Shown piece after piece: positions 6,943 to 13,899 of a DNA stretch of 47,403 nucleotides. Position 1 is the stretch's first letter. Every line of letters starts with the position of its first letter. A program made the translations under genes and the position numbers. Source of the stretch: Acidimicrobiaceae bacterium. Its GTDB lineage: Bacteria; Actinomycetota; Acidimicrobiia; Acidimicrobiales; Aldehydirespiratoraceae. The DNA lies in assembly GCA_028819505.1 (NCBI GenBank), contig JAPPLH010000070.1, forward strand, positions 1 through 47,403, read 5' to 3'. Below the pieces are notes generated by a model that saw only the letters and a list, made by a program, of their open reading frames with translations, did not search any database and was not told the origin of the DNA.

Positions 6943-8193
6943 TTGACCGCTTCGCCCACTTCGGAGGTTCTTGATCGGCTCGACGCAGACCCAACGGCAA
7001 GCGGCATGGTCGCGCACCTGGTTGTCGGGGCGCTGCGGGATCGGTTGGACGATGCGATCAATGGGGTTGTGGTCGATCGTCCGGAGAGGCCACAGGGTGA
7101 GGAGTCGGCACCAGTCCTCACCTTCTTGGAGTCGGTGGCCGTTACTGGGTTCCGCGGCATCGGCCCGACCTGCAAGCTAGATCTTCGGCCTGGGCCGGGG
7201 CTCACGCTCGTCGTCGGGCGCAACGGTTCGGGCAAGTCGTCGTTCGCGGAGGCGCTGGAGTTCGCGATGACCGGCGACTCGCTCCGCTGGGCCGGCAAGT
7301 CGTTGGACTGGAAGAACGGCTGGCGCAACCTCCATGCTCAGGACGATCCCGCCATCGCCGTGGAGTTGCGGGTCGACGGCGAGCGGCAACCGCGAACGGT
7401 CCGCGTGGACTGGAGCAGCGCAAAGCTCGAGTCTGCCAAGACTGCGGTGACCGTGCCGGGCTACGGCCGCCAGGACCTCGACTCGCTCGGATGGAGCGAT
7501 GCGGTCAAGACGTTCCGCCCGTTCCTGCCCTACAAGGAGCTGTCGACGATCTCTGAGGGACGGCCCATTGATCGGTACAACGCGCTGGCACCGATGCTCG
7601 GCATGGAGGCATTGCAGGCACCCATCGAGAACCTGAGGCAGGCCCGACTATCGGCGGAGAGACAACGGACCGAAGCCGCAGAACAGGTCTCACAGGTCAC
7701 AGACCTACTGCGAGAGTCTCCCGACGAGCGAGCCGGTGCCGCTCTGGAGGCGCTCTCCGGGGATTGGGACCTAGACAAAGTCGAGGCCCTCGTCACAGGC
7801 ACCGATCCTGCCGTCGCCCAACGCGAGGGCCTCCTCGCCGCATTGGAGCAGCTCCTCTCGCCCGACCTCGACCGGGTGGCAGCAACGGCAAGCGATCGAG
7901 GGGCCCCCGACGCCATCGCGCGAACGAGCGCGGCCGCGGCCAGCGCGGCGACTACGTGGTGTTCATCGCGGTCATCGCGACAGCGCTGCCGCTGCTCGGC
8001 GGCCTCGCCTACGACGGCCCCCGCCCCATCGCGGCCTGCCAGGACGCCGCCCACGCCGCCACAACGGTTCGCGAGTGTTCCTCGACCTTGCCGAAGAGGT
8101 ACATGGGGAAGTGGCCGGCTACTGGTGATCACCCCCTTGTGGCTAGCTCGCGCTTGGACTCGCCGTCCCATGGCTAGTCCAGGAGAGCGATAG
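6943..8193 (+). pseudogene. SMC/RecF-like AAA ATPase, truncated
   Basis: The first ~320 residues are the N-terminal lobe of an SMC/RecF-type ATPase: LESVAVTGFRGIGP, a Walker A loop GRNGSGKSS (about residues 92-100), EALEFAMTGDS, and a start of coiled coil (LRQARLSAERQRTEAAEQVS). A TTG start at 6943 has a good GGAGG six bases upstream. At about 7897 the sequence changes abruptly into a 170-bp copy of the TadG-like gene found at 13.3 kb, and the frame then runs through low-complexity sequence to a stop. No Walker B, signature or D-loop part exists. Full-length relatives are several hundred residues longer, so this is a broken gene. It may once have been part of a defence or repair system next to CBASS. 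Confidence 0.75.
7897..8065 (+). repeat. 170-bp copy of the TadG-like gene (see 13294-13463)
   Basis: From TCGAGGGGCCCCCGACGCCA this stretch matches 13294-13463 with only about eight differences. In the corresponding frame it encodes RGQRGDYVVFIAVIATALPL, the transmembrane start of the pilus protein. It joins the broken ATPase on its left and unrelated sequence on its right (an open end NGSRVFLDLAEEVHGEVAGYW then stop, origin unknown). No terminal repeats flank it, so it looks like a recombination patch rather than a transposon. Confidence 0.85.
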
Positions 8194-9778
8194 GGGAACG
8201 ACCACCTGGCCCGCCGACCATCCTCAGCTCTACGTCTGCCTGCGCTGCGAGTTCCGTTGGCGAGGCCGACTGGTCTGCCTGGAGTTGGGCGTGAACGATG
8301 CGGTCCAAGCCGGCGCCAACCAGACTGAAGGAGGTTCTCGTTGTTGCCGACAGGGCAGCCGATCGAAACGAGCCCGAATGCGCGATCAGGTTGCGCTGGT
8401 TGTAGAGCCGGCGCAGGGACTCCGTGACGTACAGACGGATGCGCTGAAGTTCGTCGGAGGGATTCCTCAAGATGGCGACAATGCGGTTCTGTGCAGCGAC
8501 GTCGCTGCCGTGCGTCAGCGCAAGCTGCCCGCCGGAACTCAGGTGGCTGGCCACCAACTTCACTCTCGCATAGTTTGACTCTGCTGCTTCGAGCGACCGG
8601 GTCAGCGTGTCGTCGGCGGCGCGCATGTGTCGGTGGGCAAGAGGTGTCAACTCGGCGCGGGGCAACGAACAGGTCACGAGAGCGGCCAGACGGTCCGCCG
8701 CCAGATAGTACTGGCCTTCACCAGGGCGGATCAGCAGACCCTCGATCGCAGACCATCCGCCAATGATCGCCGCCCCGGCGCTCGGGGACTGCATGTAGGA
8801 GGCCAGTTCCAGTGCGTCGTCGGTCGCCGTCGGCAGGCTGCCGTCGAAGCGGTACACGGAAGCCTGTCGATCGAGGCTGCCGATTTCGACGTGGCTGATC
8901 TGATGGCTCACGTCGAAGCTGCGCTGATTGCCCGCCACGCGGGCCCAGCCGTCCATCCGGATGCTTTCGTCGTTCAGCCGCGCCACCCTGGCTCTCGCGT
9001 CGGAACGTGCGACCACCGATCTGGCCGCGTCGACGGCTGCCCACGGATCGCGTTGCTCCACGGCTACGAGGAGTCCCCCGCCGTGGCGTCTGGACTCGGC
9101 CTCCGGCACATTCGCGCGGAGCCATTCGGCTGCGGCACGGCCGTCCATCCAGGTCACTGAACCGGACGGCTCAGAGGGCTTCGCATACGGAGCGGAGCAG
9201 GGCACGAACACACCGAACTCGCGAGGCCGCATCTCAGCCACCATCCCGGCGGCCTCTTCCGCCAGTTCGGGGAGGGCCGTGAGCGAGGAGCGGTTGCCCT
9301 GCAGCCATCGGTGTAGGTGTGTGCTGCTGAAGCCCATGTCCAGCAGGTGCGAGGCGATTGCCCGCGCGGCGAATTCGACGGGGAGGTCTGCCGGTGCGTT
9401 CACCCATTGGTTGAGGTAGTCATCTCGTGCTCGATGGGCGAGGTGGCCAAGTTCATCGCACAGGCCTCGGCTCACGTCCTTTGGCGACTTGACCTCCAGG
9501 CGGCCGAGCAACCCGTCGATCTCCGATGCCATGTGAGCGACACCGGGATCTCGGTCCACTACTCGCCGAGCGGTCCCGACGACAAACTTGAGGCCCTCGG
9601 TGTTGGACGCCCGCCCGGCCATGCAGTCGTCGGCGTACTCAAGTGCCTCCTGCAGACCGAGGACGATGCCGATGCTCCACAGACGCCTATGCCACGGGGC
9701 GCGATCAGCGAAGAAGTCGCGAAGCCTGCTGCACACCAAGTCGAAGTAGGCCGGGGAGGGTGCTTGTGGAGCGTCCAT
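8174..9778 (-). CDS. Large protein with C-terminal HEPN motif, function unknown
   Basis: This 534-aa soluble protein is convergent with the broken ATPase. I do not recognise the N-terminal 300 residues. Near the C-terminus IIGGWSAIEGLLIRP is followed about 110 residues later by LYNQRNLIAHSGSF. The combination of a conserved W-x2-IE helix and R-N-x3-H is the signature of ApeA-type HEPN domains, many of which are RNases in anti-phage or toxin proteins. Its place between CBASS and toxin-antitoxin remnants supports a defence role, but that is inference. The ATG at 9778 has no clear ribosome binding site; TACCGA lies 4 bases upstream. No frameshift is seen, so the gene may be intact. Confidence 0.6.
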   Translation of the reverse strand: MDAPQAPSPAYFDLVCSRLRDFFADRAPWHRRLWSIGIVLGLQEALEYADDCMAGRASNTEGLKFVVGTARRVVDRDPGVAHMASEIDGLLGRLEVKSPKDVSRGLCDELGHLAHRARDDYLNQWVNAPADLPVEFAARAIASHLLDMGFSSTHLHRWLQGNRSSLTALPELAEEAAGMVAEMRPREFGVFVPCSAPYAKPSEPSGSVTWMDGRAAAEWLRANVPEAESRRHGGGLLVAVEQRDPWAAVDAARSVVARSDARARVARLNDESIRMDGWARVAGNQRSFDVSHQISHVEIGSLDRQASVYRFDGSLPTATDDALELASYMQSPSAGAAIIGGWSAIEGLLIRPGEGQYYLAADRLAALVTCSLPRAELTPLAHRHMRAADDTLTRSLEAAESNYARVKLVASHLSSGGQLALTHGSDVAAQNRIVAILRNPSDELQRIRLYVTESLRRLYNQRNLIAHSGSFRSAALSATTRTSFSLVGAGLDRIVHAQLQADQSASPTELAAQADVELRMVGGPGGRSPIALLD

Positions 9779-9824
9779 GTGTTCGGTATGCTCAGATCAG
9801 ACCTTGACGCGAGAAGCGTCGGTC

Positions 9825-9912
9825 ACCGTCTAGACAGGGAGGAGCCGCCCCCGGGCCGCTCCTCCCTTTGCTGTCTGCTGCACCGAGCGAGGAGTGTTTC
9901 GATGTTTCTCAT
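9825..9912 (-). CDS. Possible 29-aa leader ORF ahead of the HEPN gene
   Basis: On the minus strand AAAGGAGG lies 5 bases before an ATG (about 9912) that opens MRNIETLLARCSRQQREERP and stops near 9825. The ribosome binding site is one of the best in the window, while the peptide is short and basic. The strong hairpin at 9833-9875 lies inside the last part of the frame, about 55 bp before the HEPN gene. It could be a regulatory leader or simply the beginning of a lost gene. Confidence 0.3.
9833..9875. terminator. Strong hairpin, possible terminator or attenuator
   Basis: AGGGAGGAGC (9836-9845) pairs perfectly with GCTCCTCCCT (9858-9867) around a 12-nt loop, and AGACA/TGTCT extends the stem further out after a 4-nt bulge. 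A short TTT follows on the plus strand only. It lies upstream of the HEPN gene on the minus strand. Confidence 0.5.
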
Positions 9913-10046
9913 CGCGCCTCCTTTAGGCGTGAACGCCCAGGATGGTAACCGTGCTGGACCCATCCCCGGAAGAAAGGGCCAGTTGGCTGCCGCTCATACC
10001 CCCGAGCCACGATCGCCCTTCTGGCCCGCCTCCCTTTGTACGCCGG

Positions 10047-10218
10047 TTAGCTGACGATACGAGCGACGAAGCGGACGGCGTCCTCCACACGGAGCTTGAT
10101 GGCTCGGAGCTGAACCAGATCGAACCGGCCAGCACGCCCGTGTGTGCCGTGGTCGAACTCCTCAAACAGGGCGATGACGTTCTCAAGGTCGGCCTCGTCG
10201 AACGCTGCAAGGGAATCG
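10047..10218 (-). pseudogene. C-terminal gene fragment cut by the ISL3 end
   Basis: Read from 10218 downwards, the minus strand encodes PDSLAAFDEADLENVIALFE, then EFDHGTHGRAGRFDLVQLRA and on to RFVARIVS and a TAA at 10047-10049. The composition is protein-like and the frame is interrupted exactly where the ISL3 terminal repeat begins (10219). The 5' part of the gene is not found in the window. I do not recognise the family. Confidence 0.45.
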
Positions 10219-10250
10219 GGCTCTCCGCGTTTTAGGGTGGAGTGAGGGTG
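10219..10250 (+). repeat. ISL3-type terminal inverted repeat, right end (copy 2)
   Basis: GGCTCTCCGCGTTTTAGGGT followed by GGAGTGAGGG matches the end at 86-113 and the left end at 17385-17413. GGCTCT is the usual opening of ISL3-family ends. It abuts the cut gene at 10047-10218. Confidence 0.7.
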
Positions 10251-10739
10251 TTGAGGAGCGCCCAGTTGGGTTTGCCGGCGTAGAGCAGGGCGCGGATTCG
10301 GTAGTTGGCGAAGTCAGTACCCGAAGGCGGCGCGTTTGACACGTTCGATGGGGTTGTTGGCGGCTTCGGCGGCGGCGTTGGCGACTCTGGCGGTGCGCCG
10401 GTTGGCGATCTGGTGTCTCCAGGTCCACAGGGTGCGGCCGAGGCGGTTGATCTCGGGGGGCAGGCCCGGGTCCTGGAGGTCCGCGGCGAGCTGGTTCACG
10501 GTGGCGGCGCCGACGTCTGGGGCGTTGATGTCGTAGATGCCGCGCAGGGTCTCTTTGGCGTGCCGGGCGTCGCGGACCTCGCCGTAGGGGTCGCCGGCGT
10601 CGAGCAGGCCCCGCAGCTGGGCGCGCCCGGCGCCGGTGACGCGCTCTGAGGCCTCCACCAAAGACAGGCACTCATACACCTTGTCGCCCCTGCGACGGCG
10701 GGTTGTCTTCACGAACACAGCCGGCTCCACCAACAGCAT
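10226..10739 (-). pseudogene. ISL3-family transposase, C-terminal half, frameshifted
   Basis: The frame from 10739 to 10314 gives 141 residues typical of the second half of ISL3 transposases: AGRAQLRGLLDAGDPYGEVR, ARHAKETLRGIYDI, LPPEINRLGRTLWTWRHQI, AAEAANNPIERVKRAAFGY. The expected ending (FANYRIRALLYAGKPNWALL, NTLTPP) follows in another frame, so one indel separates the two parts; the copy at 1-100 has the same break. Residues before about TTRRRRGDK do not match the family, so homology begins near 10700 and the catalytic first half is absent. A matching N-terminal half in the same orientation lies at 16.6-17.3 kb. Confidence 0.8.
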
Positions 10740-10773
10740 CTGTTCACACAGTCAACACCAAAACGCCCCCACA

Positions 10774-10863
10774 GATCCCCGCCCGGACACCGAACCGGGA
10801 CAAGACCCCACCTCAGAGGCCATGCAGCCCGGCCAAACCCCCGCCAAAGCCCCCAACTCCGGT
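10774..10863. repeat. 90-bp dispersed repeat, copy 1 (see 18184-18273)
   Basis: This stretch shares its length and most positions with 18184-18273: both contain CCCGGACACCGAAC, an ACAAG/GGCCCCAC-type block, GCCATG and a closing AACTCCGG. Each copy abuts the truncated end of another gene (an ISL3 transposase piece here, a HipA piece there), so it may be the end of an insertion element or a mobile repeat. Confidence 0.55.
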
Positions 10864-10944
10864 CAGACGCAGAGACCATCATCGGGCTGAGGCGGCGGCC
10901 GTGTCCCGACCGTGCCGTCGTGCGCCGGGGCTACTCTGATCGCT

Positions 10945-11616
10945 GTGGCCACCTCCTCACCGCCGTGGGCGGATCCCGGCGCCCTCACCTACCTGGGTCG
11001 TGGCATCTACGACATCAACGAGGTCGCCCGCCTGATCCGAAGTGGCCGGACACGCGTCGAACGGTGGACCCGCCCCCGCCGGCACAAGCCGCCGCTGCTT
11101 TCCGGGGAGCTAGACGGACTGTTCAGCTTCTGGGACCTGCTCAGCCTGAGGGTCATTGCCGAACTGGTCAGACGCAGAGTGCCACGCGGCCACATCGCGA
11201 CAGGAGCCGAGCACCTCGCGGAGGCTCTCGGCACCGATCGTCCGTTCGCCCACAGGGATCTCGCCACGGTCGGCGCGGGGTTCTTCGCAAAGACCGCCGA
11301 CGACTGGGACGACGCGGGACTGCGGGGCCAGTTGGCCTTCCAGGAGGTGATAGACCCCCTGCTTGAGCCGATCACGTTCGACGACACGAACATGGCCTCG
11401 ATCTGGAGGCCCCAGGAGGGCGTCTGGATCAACCCCGCGGTACAAGCAGGAACTCCCTGCGTGGACGGCACCAGAGTGCCGACGCATCAACTCGCGAGCC
11501 TGCTGGGACTCGACGAACTCGATGACGAGGACCTCGCAGACGCGTGCGACGACTACCGGCTCACCGCCGACCAGATCCGGGCAGCCATCCGCTACGAACT
11601 CGCCTTGGCGGCCTGA
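10945..11616 (+). CDS. DUF433 antitoxin with MerR-like N-terminus
   Basis: This 223-aa protein has a DNA-binding N-terminal half (YLGRGIYDINEVARLIRSGR, a MerR-like segment, then FSFWDLLSLRVIAELVRRRV) and a C-terminal DUF433 domain (INPAVQAGTPCVDGTRVPTH followed by DDYRLTADQIRAAIRYELAL). DUF433 proteins are VapB-type antitoxins that pair with a PIN-like toxin; the next gene is exactly such a toxin, although broken. I start at GTG 10945, seven bases after a TACTCT -10 box, giving a leaderless transcript; the frame is open to 10912. The antitoxin itself looks intact. Confidence 0.75.
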   Translation: MATSSPPWADPGALTYLGRGIYDINEVARLIRSGRTRVERWTRPRRHKPPLLSGELDGLFSFWDLLSLRVIAELVRRRVPRGHIATGAEHLAEALGTDRPFAHRDLATVGAGFFAKTADDWDDAGLRGQLAFQEVIDPLLEPITFDDTNMASIWRPQEGVWINPAVQAGTPCVDGTRVPTHQLASLLGLDELDDEDLADACDDYRLTADQIRAAIRYELALAA

Positions 11617-11620
11617 GCCG

Positions 11621-12142
11621 GGTGCCCTCGGGAATGCGGGCGGGCCGAAGCCTCCGGCTGTTGTTCGACGAGAACCTCCCGTGGAAAGTGGCCTCAGCTC
11701 TCTGGGAGCTCGGGTTCCACGTCTCATATGTTGGCGACGCAGGCGTGCGTCCGCCCGTCCGGCCAGCCCGCTGCGAGGTTCGTCCGACGAAGTCGTCCTG
11801 AGCCACGCCACGAGAGTGAACCAGACCGTCGCCACCTCCAACCTCGACATGATTCTGCTCTGTGTCGAGCACTGCCAGCAGGTGATCTGGATCGATCCCA
11901 GAGGACGTCAGTTCACGCGAGAAGACATGGTGCTGCTGGTGTTCAAGAACATCAACGACTGGGCGCAACGATTGAACGCCGCCGCTGACCCCGTGTGCCT
12001 GCGGGCGCTTCGGACCAAGACCCACACGCTCGAACTCGACGAAGCGGGCCGTTTGGCGCGCGACCGCCTGAGCCGCATCGCGCTGAAGCGAACCCGACCG
12101 CAGCAATCTCGACAGCAAGAAGGGTTCTTTCCCGATGTCTGA
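11621..12142 (+). pseudogene. DUF5615 PIN-like toxin, frameshifted
   Basis: Starting 4 bp after the antitoxin stop, the first frame reads RLLFDENLPWKVASALWELG and FHVSYVGDAG, the opening of a DUF5615 PIN-like RNase with its catalytic D-E-N. That frame ends at 11801. The rest lies in the next frame: GSSDEVVLSHATRVNQTVAT, SNLDMILLCVEHCQQVIWID, and a C-terminal helix through LSRIALKR. A single indel between about 11740 and 11790 explains both. The catalytic Asp in SNLDMI is kept. So the toxin is inactivated while its antitoxin survives, unless frameshifting restores it. Confidence 0.7.
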
Positions 12143-12436
12143 TGCCGGAATCCGGCTGGCATCGGCCGCCGAGATTCCGTAGGCCCACTTGTCGATGGGC
12201 GGCCGGGCAGGACCGTCGAGGTGACAGCGGGACCAAGAATGAACGCCCAGAAGCAAGTGGCCGCGACCGTCTCGATCCGGCTCGCGCTGTTCGCGATCGC
12301 CGTCGACTGACCGTCCCCGACCCCGCCGGGGAAGCCGCCGCCAGGCACCCAGGGCCCGTGGCGCGGGTCGCCGCCGCGGGCCGGCCGTCGCGGCTGCCAG
12401 CCCAGGCGGGGTCTGCGGCCACCAAGGCTCTGCGCT
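12143..12436. other. Gap before the pilus genes, no clear gene
   Basis: The only candidate in this 294-bp stretch is a 23-codon frame at 12239-12310 (MNAQKQVAATVSIRLALFAI) with no ribosome binding site; it could be a remnant of another pilus-locus gene. The remainder is very GC-rich and shows no domain. Confidence 0.4.
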
Positions 12437-12952
12437 GTGTCAGAGCGCACCGCCGAGCCGGTTGGCCCGCCCGGGCCGGTGCGCGCCCGCCTGATGCGCG
12501 CCGTCCGGCGGGACGAGCGGGGGGAGGCGCTGCCGGCGGCGATCCTGTTCCTCGGGGTGCTGTTCACCGTCCTCGTCGGTGTCCATGTGGTGATCGTCGC
12601 CATGGCCCGCACCGCAGTGCAGTCGGCTGCCGACGCCGCGGTGGCCGCGGCGCAGGCGGCCGGGCCGGGACAGCAGGAATGCGACGGCGACATGGCCGCC
12701 ACAGAGACGGTTCGGGAGTGCGAGGGCATCCTGCGGGCGCGGGTCGCCATGGCCGCCTCGGCCAGTTCGGTGGTGGAGACCCGGCTGCCGGCCGTGGTCG
12801 TCGAGCCCGAACGGGGCGTCGTCACCGTCCTCGTGTTCGGCGGCACCATCTCACCGGTGTTCGGCGGCATCGAGTTGACCGCGCAGGCATGCGGGCCGCT
12901 CGACGACGTGCCCGCCGCGCAGCTGGACGGCACCGACATCTGGCGATGCTGA
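12437..12952 (+). CDS. TadE/TadG-like pilus-associated membrane protein
   Basis: This 171-aa protein has a basic cytoplasmic start (RARLMRAVRRDERGEALPAA), one transmembrane helix (ILFLGVLFTVLVGVHVVIVA) and then TAVQSAADAAVAAAQAAG, the Ala-rich, Asp-containing segment usual just after the helix in TadE/TadG-type pseudopilins. The C-terminal part is predicted outside the membrane and has four cysteines. Such proteins are minor components of Flp/Tad pili. The rest of a tad locus (CpaF/TadA ATPase, TadB, TadC) is not in the window. GTG at 12437 is the assumed start. The next frame's ATG overlaps its stop. Confidence 0.55.
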   Translation: MSERTAEPVGPPGPVRARLMRAVRRDERGEALPAAILFLGVLFTVLVGVHVVIVAMARTAVQSAADAAVAAAQAAGPGQQECDGDMAATETVRECEGILRARVAMAASASSVVETRLPAVVVEPERGVVTVLVFGGTISPVFGGIELTAQACGPLDDVPAAQLDGTDIWRC

Positions 12953-13013
12953 ACCGGCGCCGACCGTCGGCCGTGCGGGACCTGCCTCCTGCAGTGCTGA
13001 ACCGGCACGGACA

Positions 13014-13205
13014 TGCCGCCGCGGCGCGCCCGGCGGGCCGGGCGGCGCGGTGCCGCGGGCGGGCACAGTCTATGTGATCCTCAGATGCGTGCTGCAGCCC
13101 CAGAACCTCGGCGACTTCGCCCTGCCGGGGCTCGACGTGGAGCGCCGCCTCATCGGCACCGCCAGCATCGACCCATTCCGGTCCCGCCCGGACCTGGTCC
13201 CGTGA
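13014..13205 (+). pseudogene. TadE-like gene remnant (C-terminal part)
   Basis: The frame ending at the TGA 13203-13205 encodes PRAGTVYVILRCVLQPQNLG, DFALPGLDVERRLIGTASID and PFRSRPDLVP, which resembles the extracytoplasmic end of a TadE-like pilin. An ATG overlapping the stop of the preceding gene (12946) starts a different frame that closes at 13075, so the N-terminal helix is missing or frameshifted. The stop overlaps the GTG of the next gene (GTGA), as expected for an old three-gene operon. Confidence 0.4.
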
Positions 13206-13795
13206 CGCCTCCGGCAACGTCCCCGACGGTGACGCTCCCGCCCCCGACGCGCCCATCCCCGGCACCGCCGGCGGCGGGCCCCCACGGTCCGTCGAGGGGC
13301 CCCCGACGCCATCGCGCAAACGAGCGCGGCCGCGGCCAGCGCGGCGACTACGCGGTGTTCATCGCGGTCATCGCGACAGCGCTGCTGCTGCTCGGCGGCC
13401 TCGCCTACGACGGCCCCCGCCTCATCGCGGCCCGCCAAGACGCCGCCCACGCCGCCAACGAAGCCGCCAGAGTCGCCGCGGCCACCATCGCCAGCGGCGG
13501 CACCCTCCAGCAAGCCCGGGACGCCGCCGAGAACCGCGTCGACCGGACCTCGCTGATCTACGGCCACGACATCGACGTGGCCATCATCGAATGCGAGGGC
13601 AGCCGCGTCGAGACGACCATCGTCACCGGCTACATCTACCGATCGGTCATGGGCCTCGCCCGTCCCCGACAACCCATCGTCGCCGTCGGCGCCGCCGAAG
13701 CCGTCCTACTGCTCCCCGACGGCCAAACAAGCACCCGCCACTACCTAGGTGTGACAACCACAGACGTTGTCCCTTCCCGTGGGTCAGACACGTAG
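13202..13795 (+). CDS. TadG-like membrane protein
   Basis: This 197-aa protein has a Pro-rich then Arg-rich start (RGPRRHRANERGRGQRGDYA), a transmembrane helix (VFIAVIATALLLLGGLAYDG) and the Tad-type segment AARQDAAHAANEAARVAAAT followed by an extracytoplasmic domain. GTG 13202 overlaps the previous stop by four bases. Bases 13294-13463, covering the helix, have a near-identical copy inside the broken ATPase at 7.9 kb. The last residues beyond VLLLPDG look untypical and the true end may have been shifted. Confidence 0.55.
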   Translation: MTPPATSPTVTLPPPTRPSPAPPAAGPHGPSRGPRRHRANERGRGQRGDYAVFIAVIATALLLLGGLAYDGPRLIAARQDAAHAANEAARVAAATIASGGTLQQARDAAENRVDRTSLIYGHDIDVAIIECEGSRVETTIVTGYIYRSVMGLARPRQPIVAVGAAEAVLLLPDGQTSTRHYLGVTTTDVVPSRGSDT

Positions 13796-13899
13796 TCTAC
13801 AACACGCATCATCCCACATCGGAGGGGCTTCTCCGCGGACCCGCAACCACCGCAGCCGCACCTTCGTGAACGATCAGGGCTAGTGCAACCACCGATAGC

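Noticed and set aside
6822-7328. A minus-strand frame ending LRHLIFDDHALPVAKPTAPV in the gap before the ATPase.
   Set aside because: The last residues look protein-like, but most of the frame is antisense to the conserved Walker A region of the ATPase and no start or homologue is apparent.
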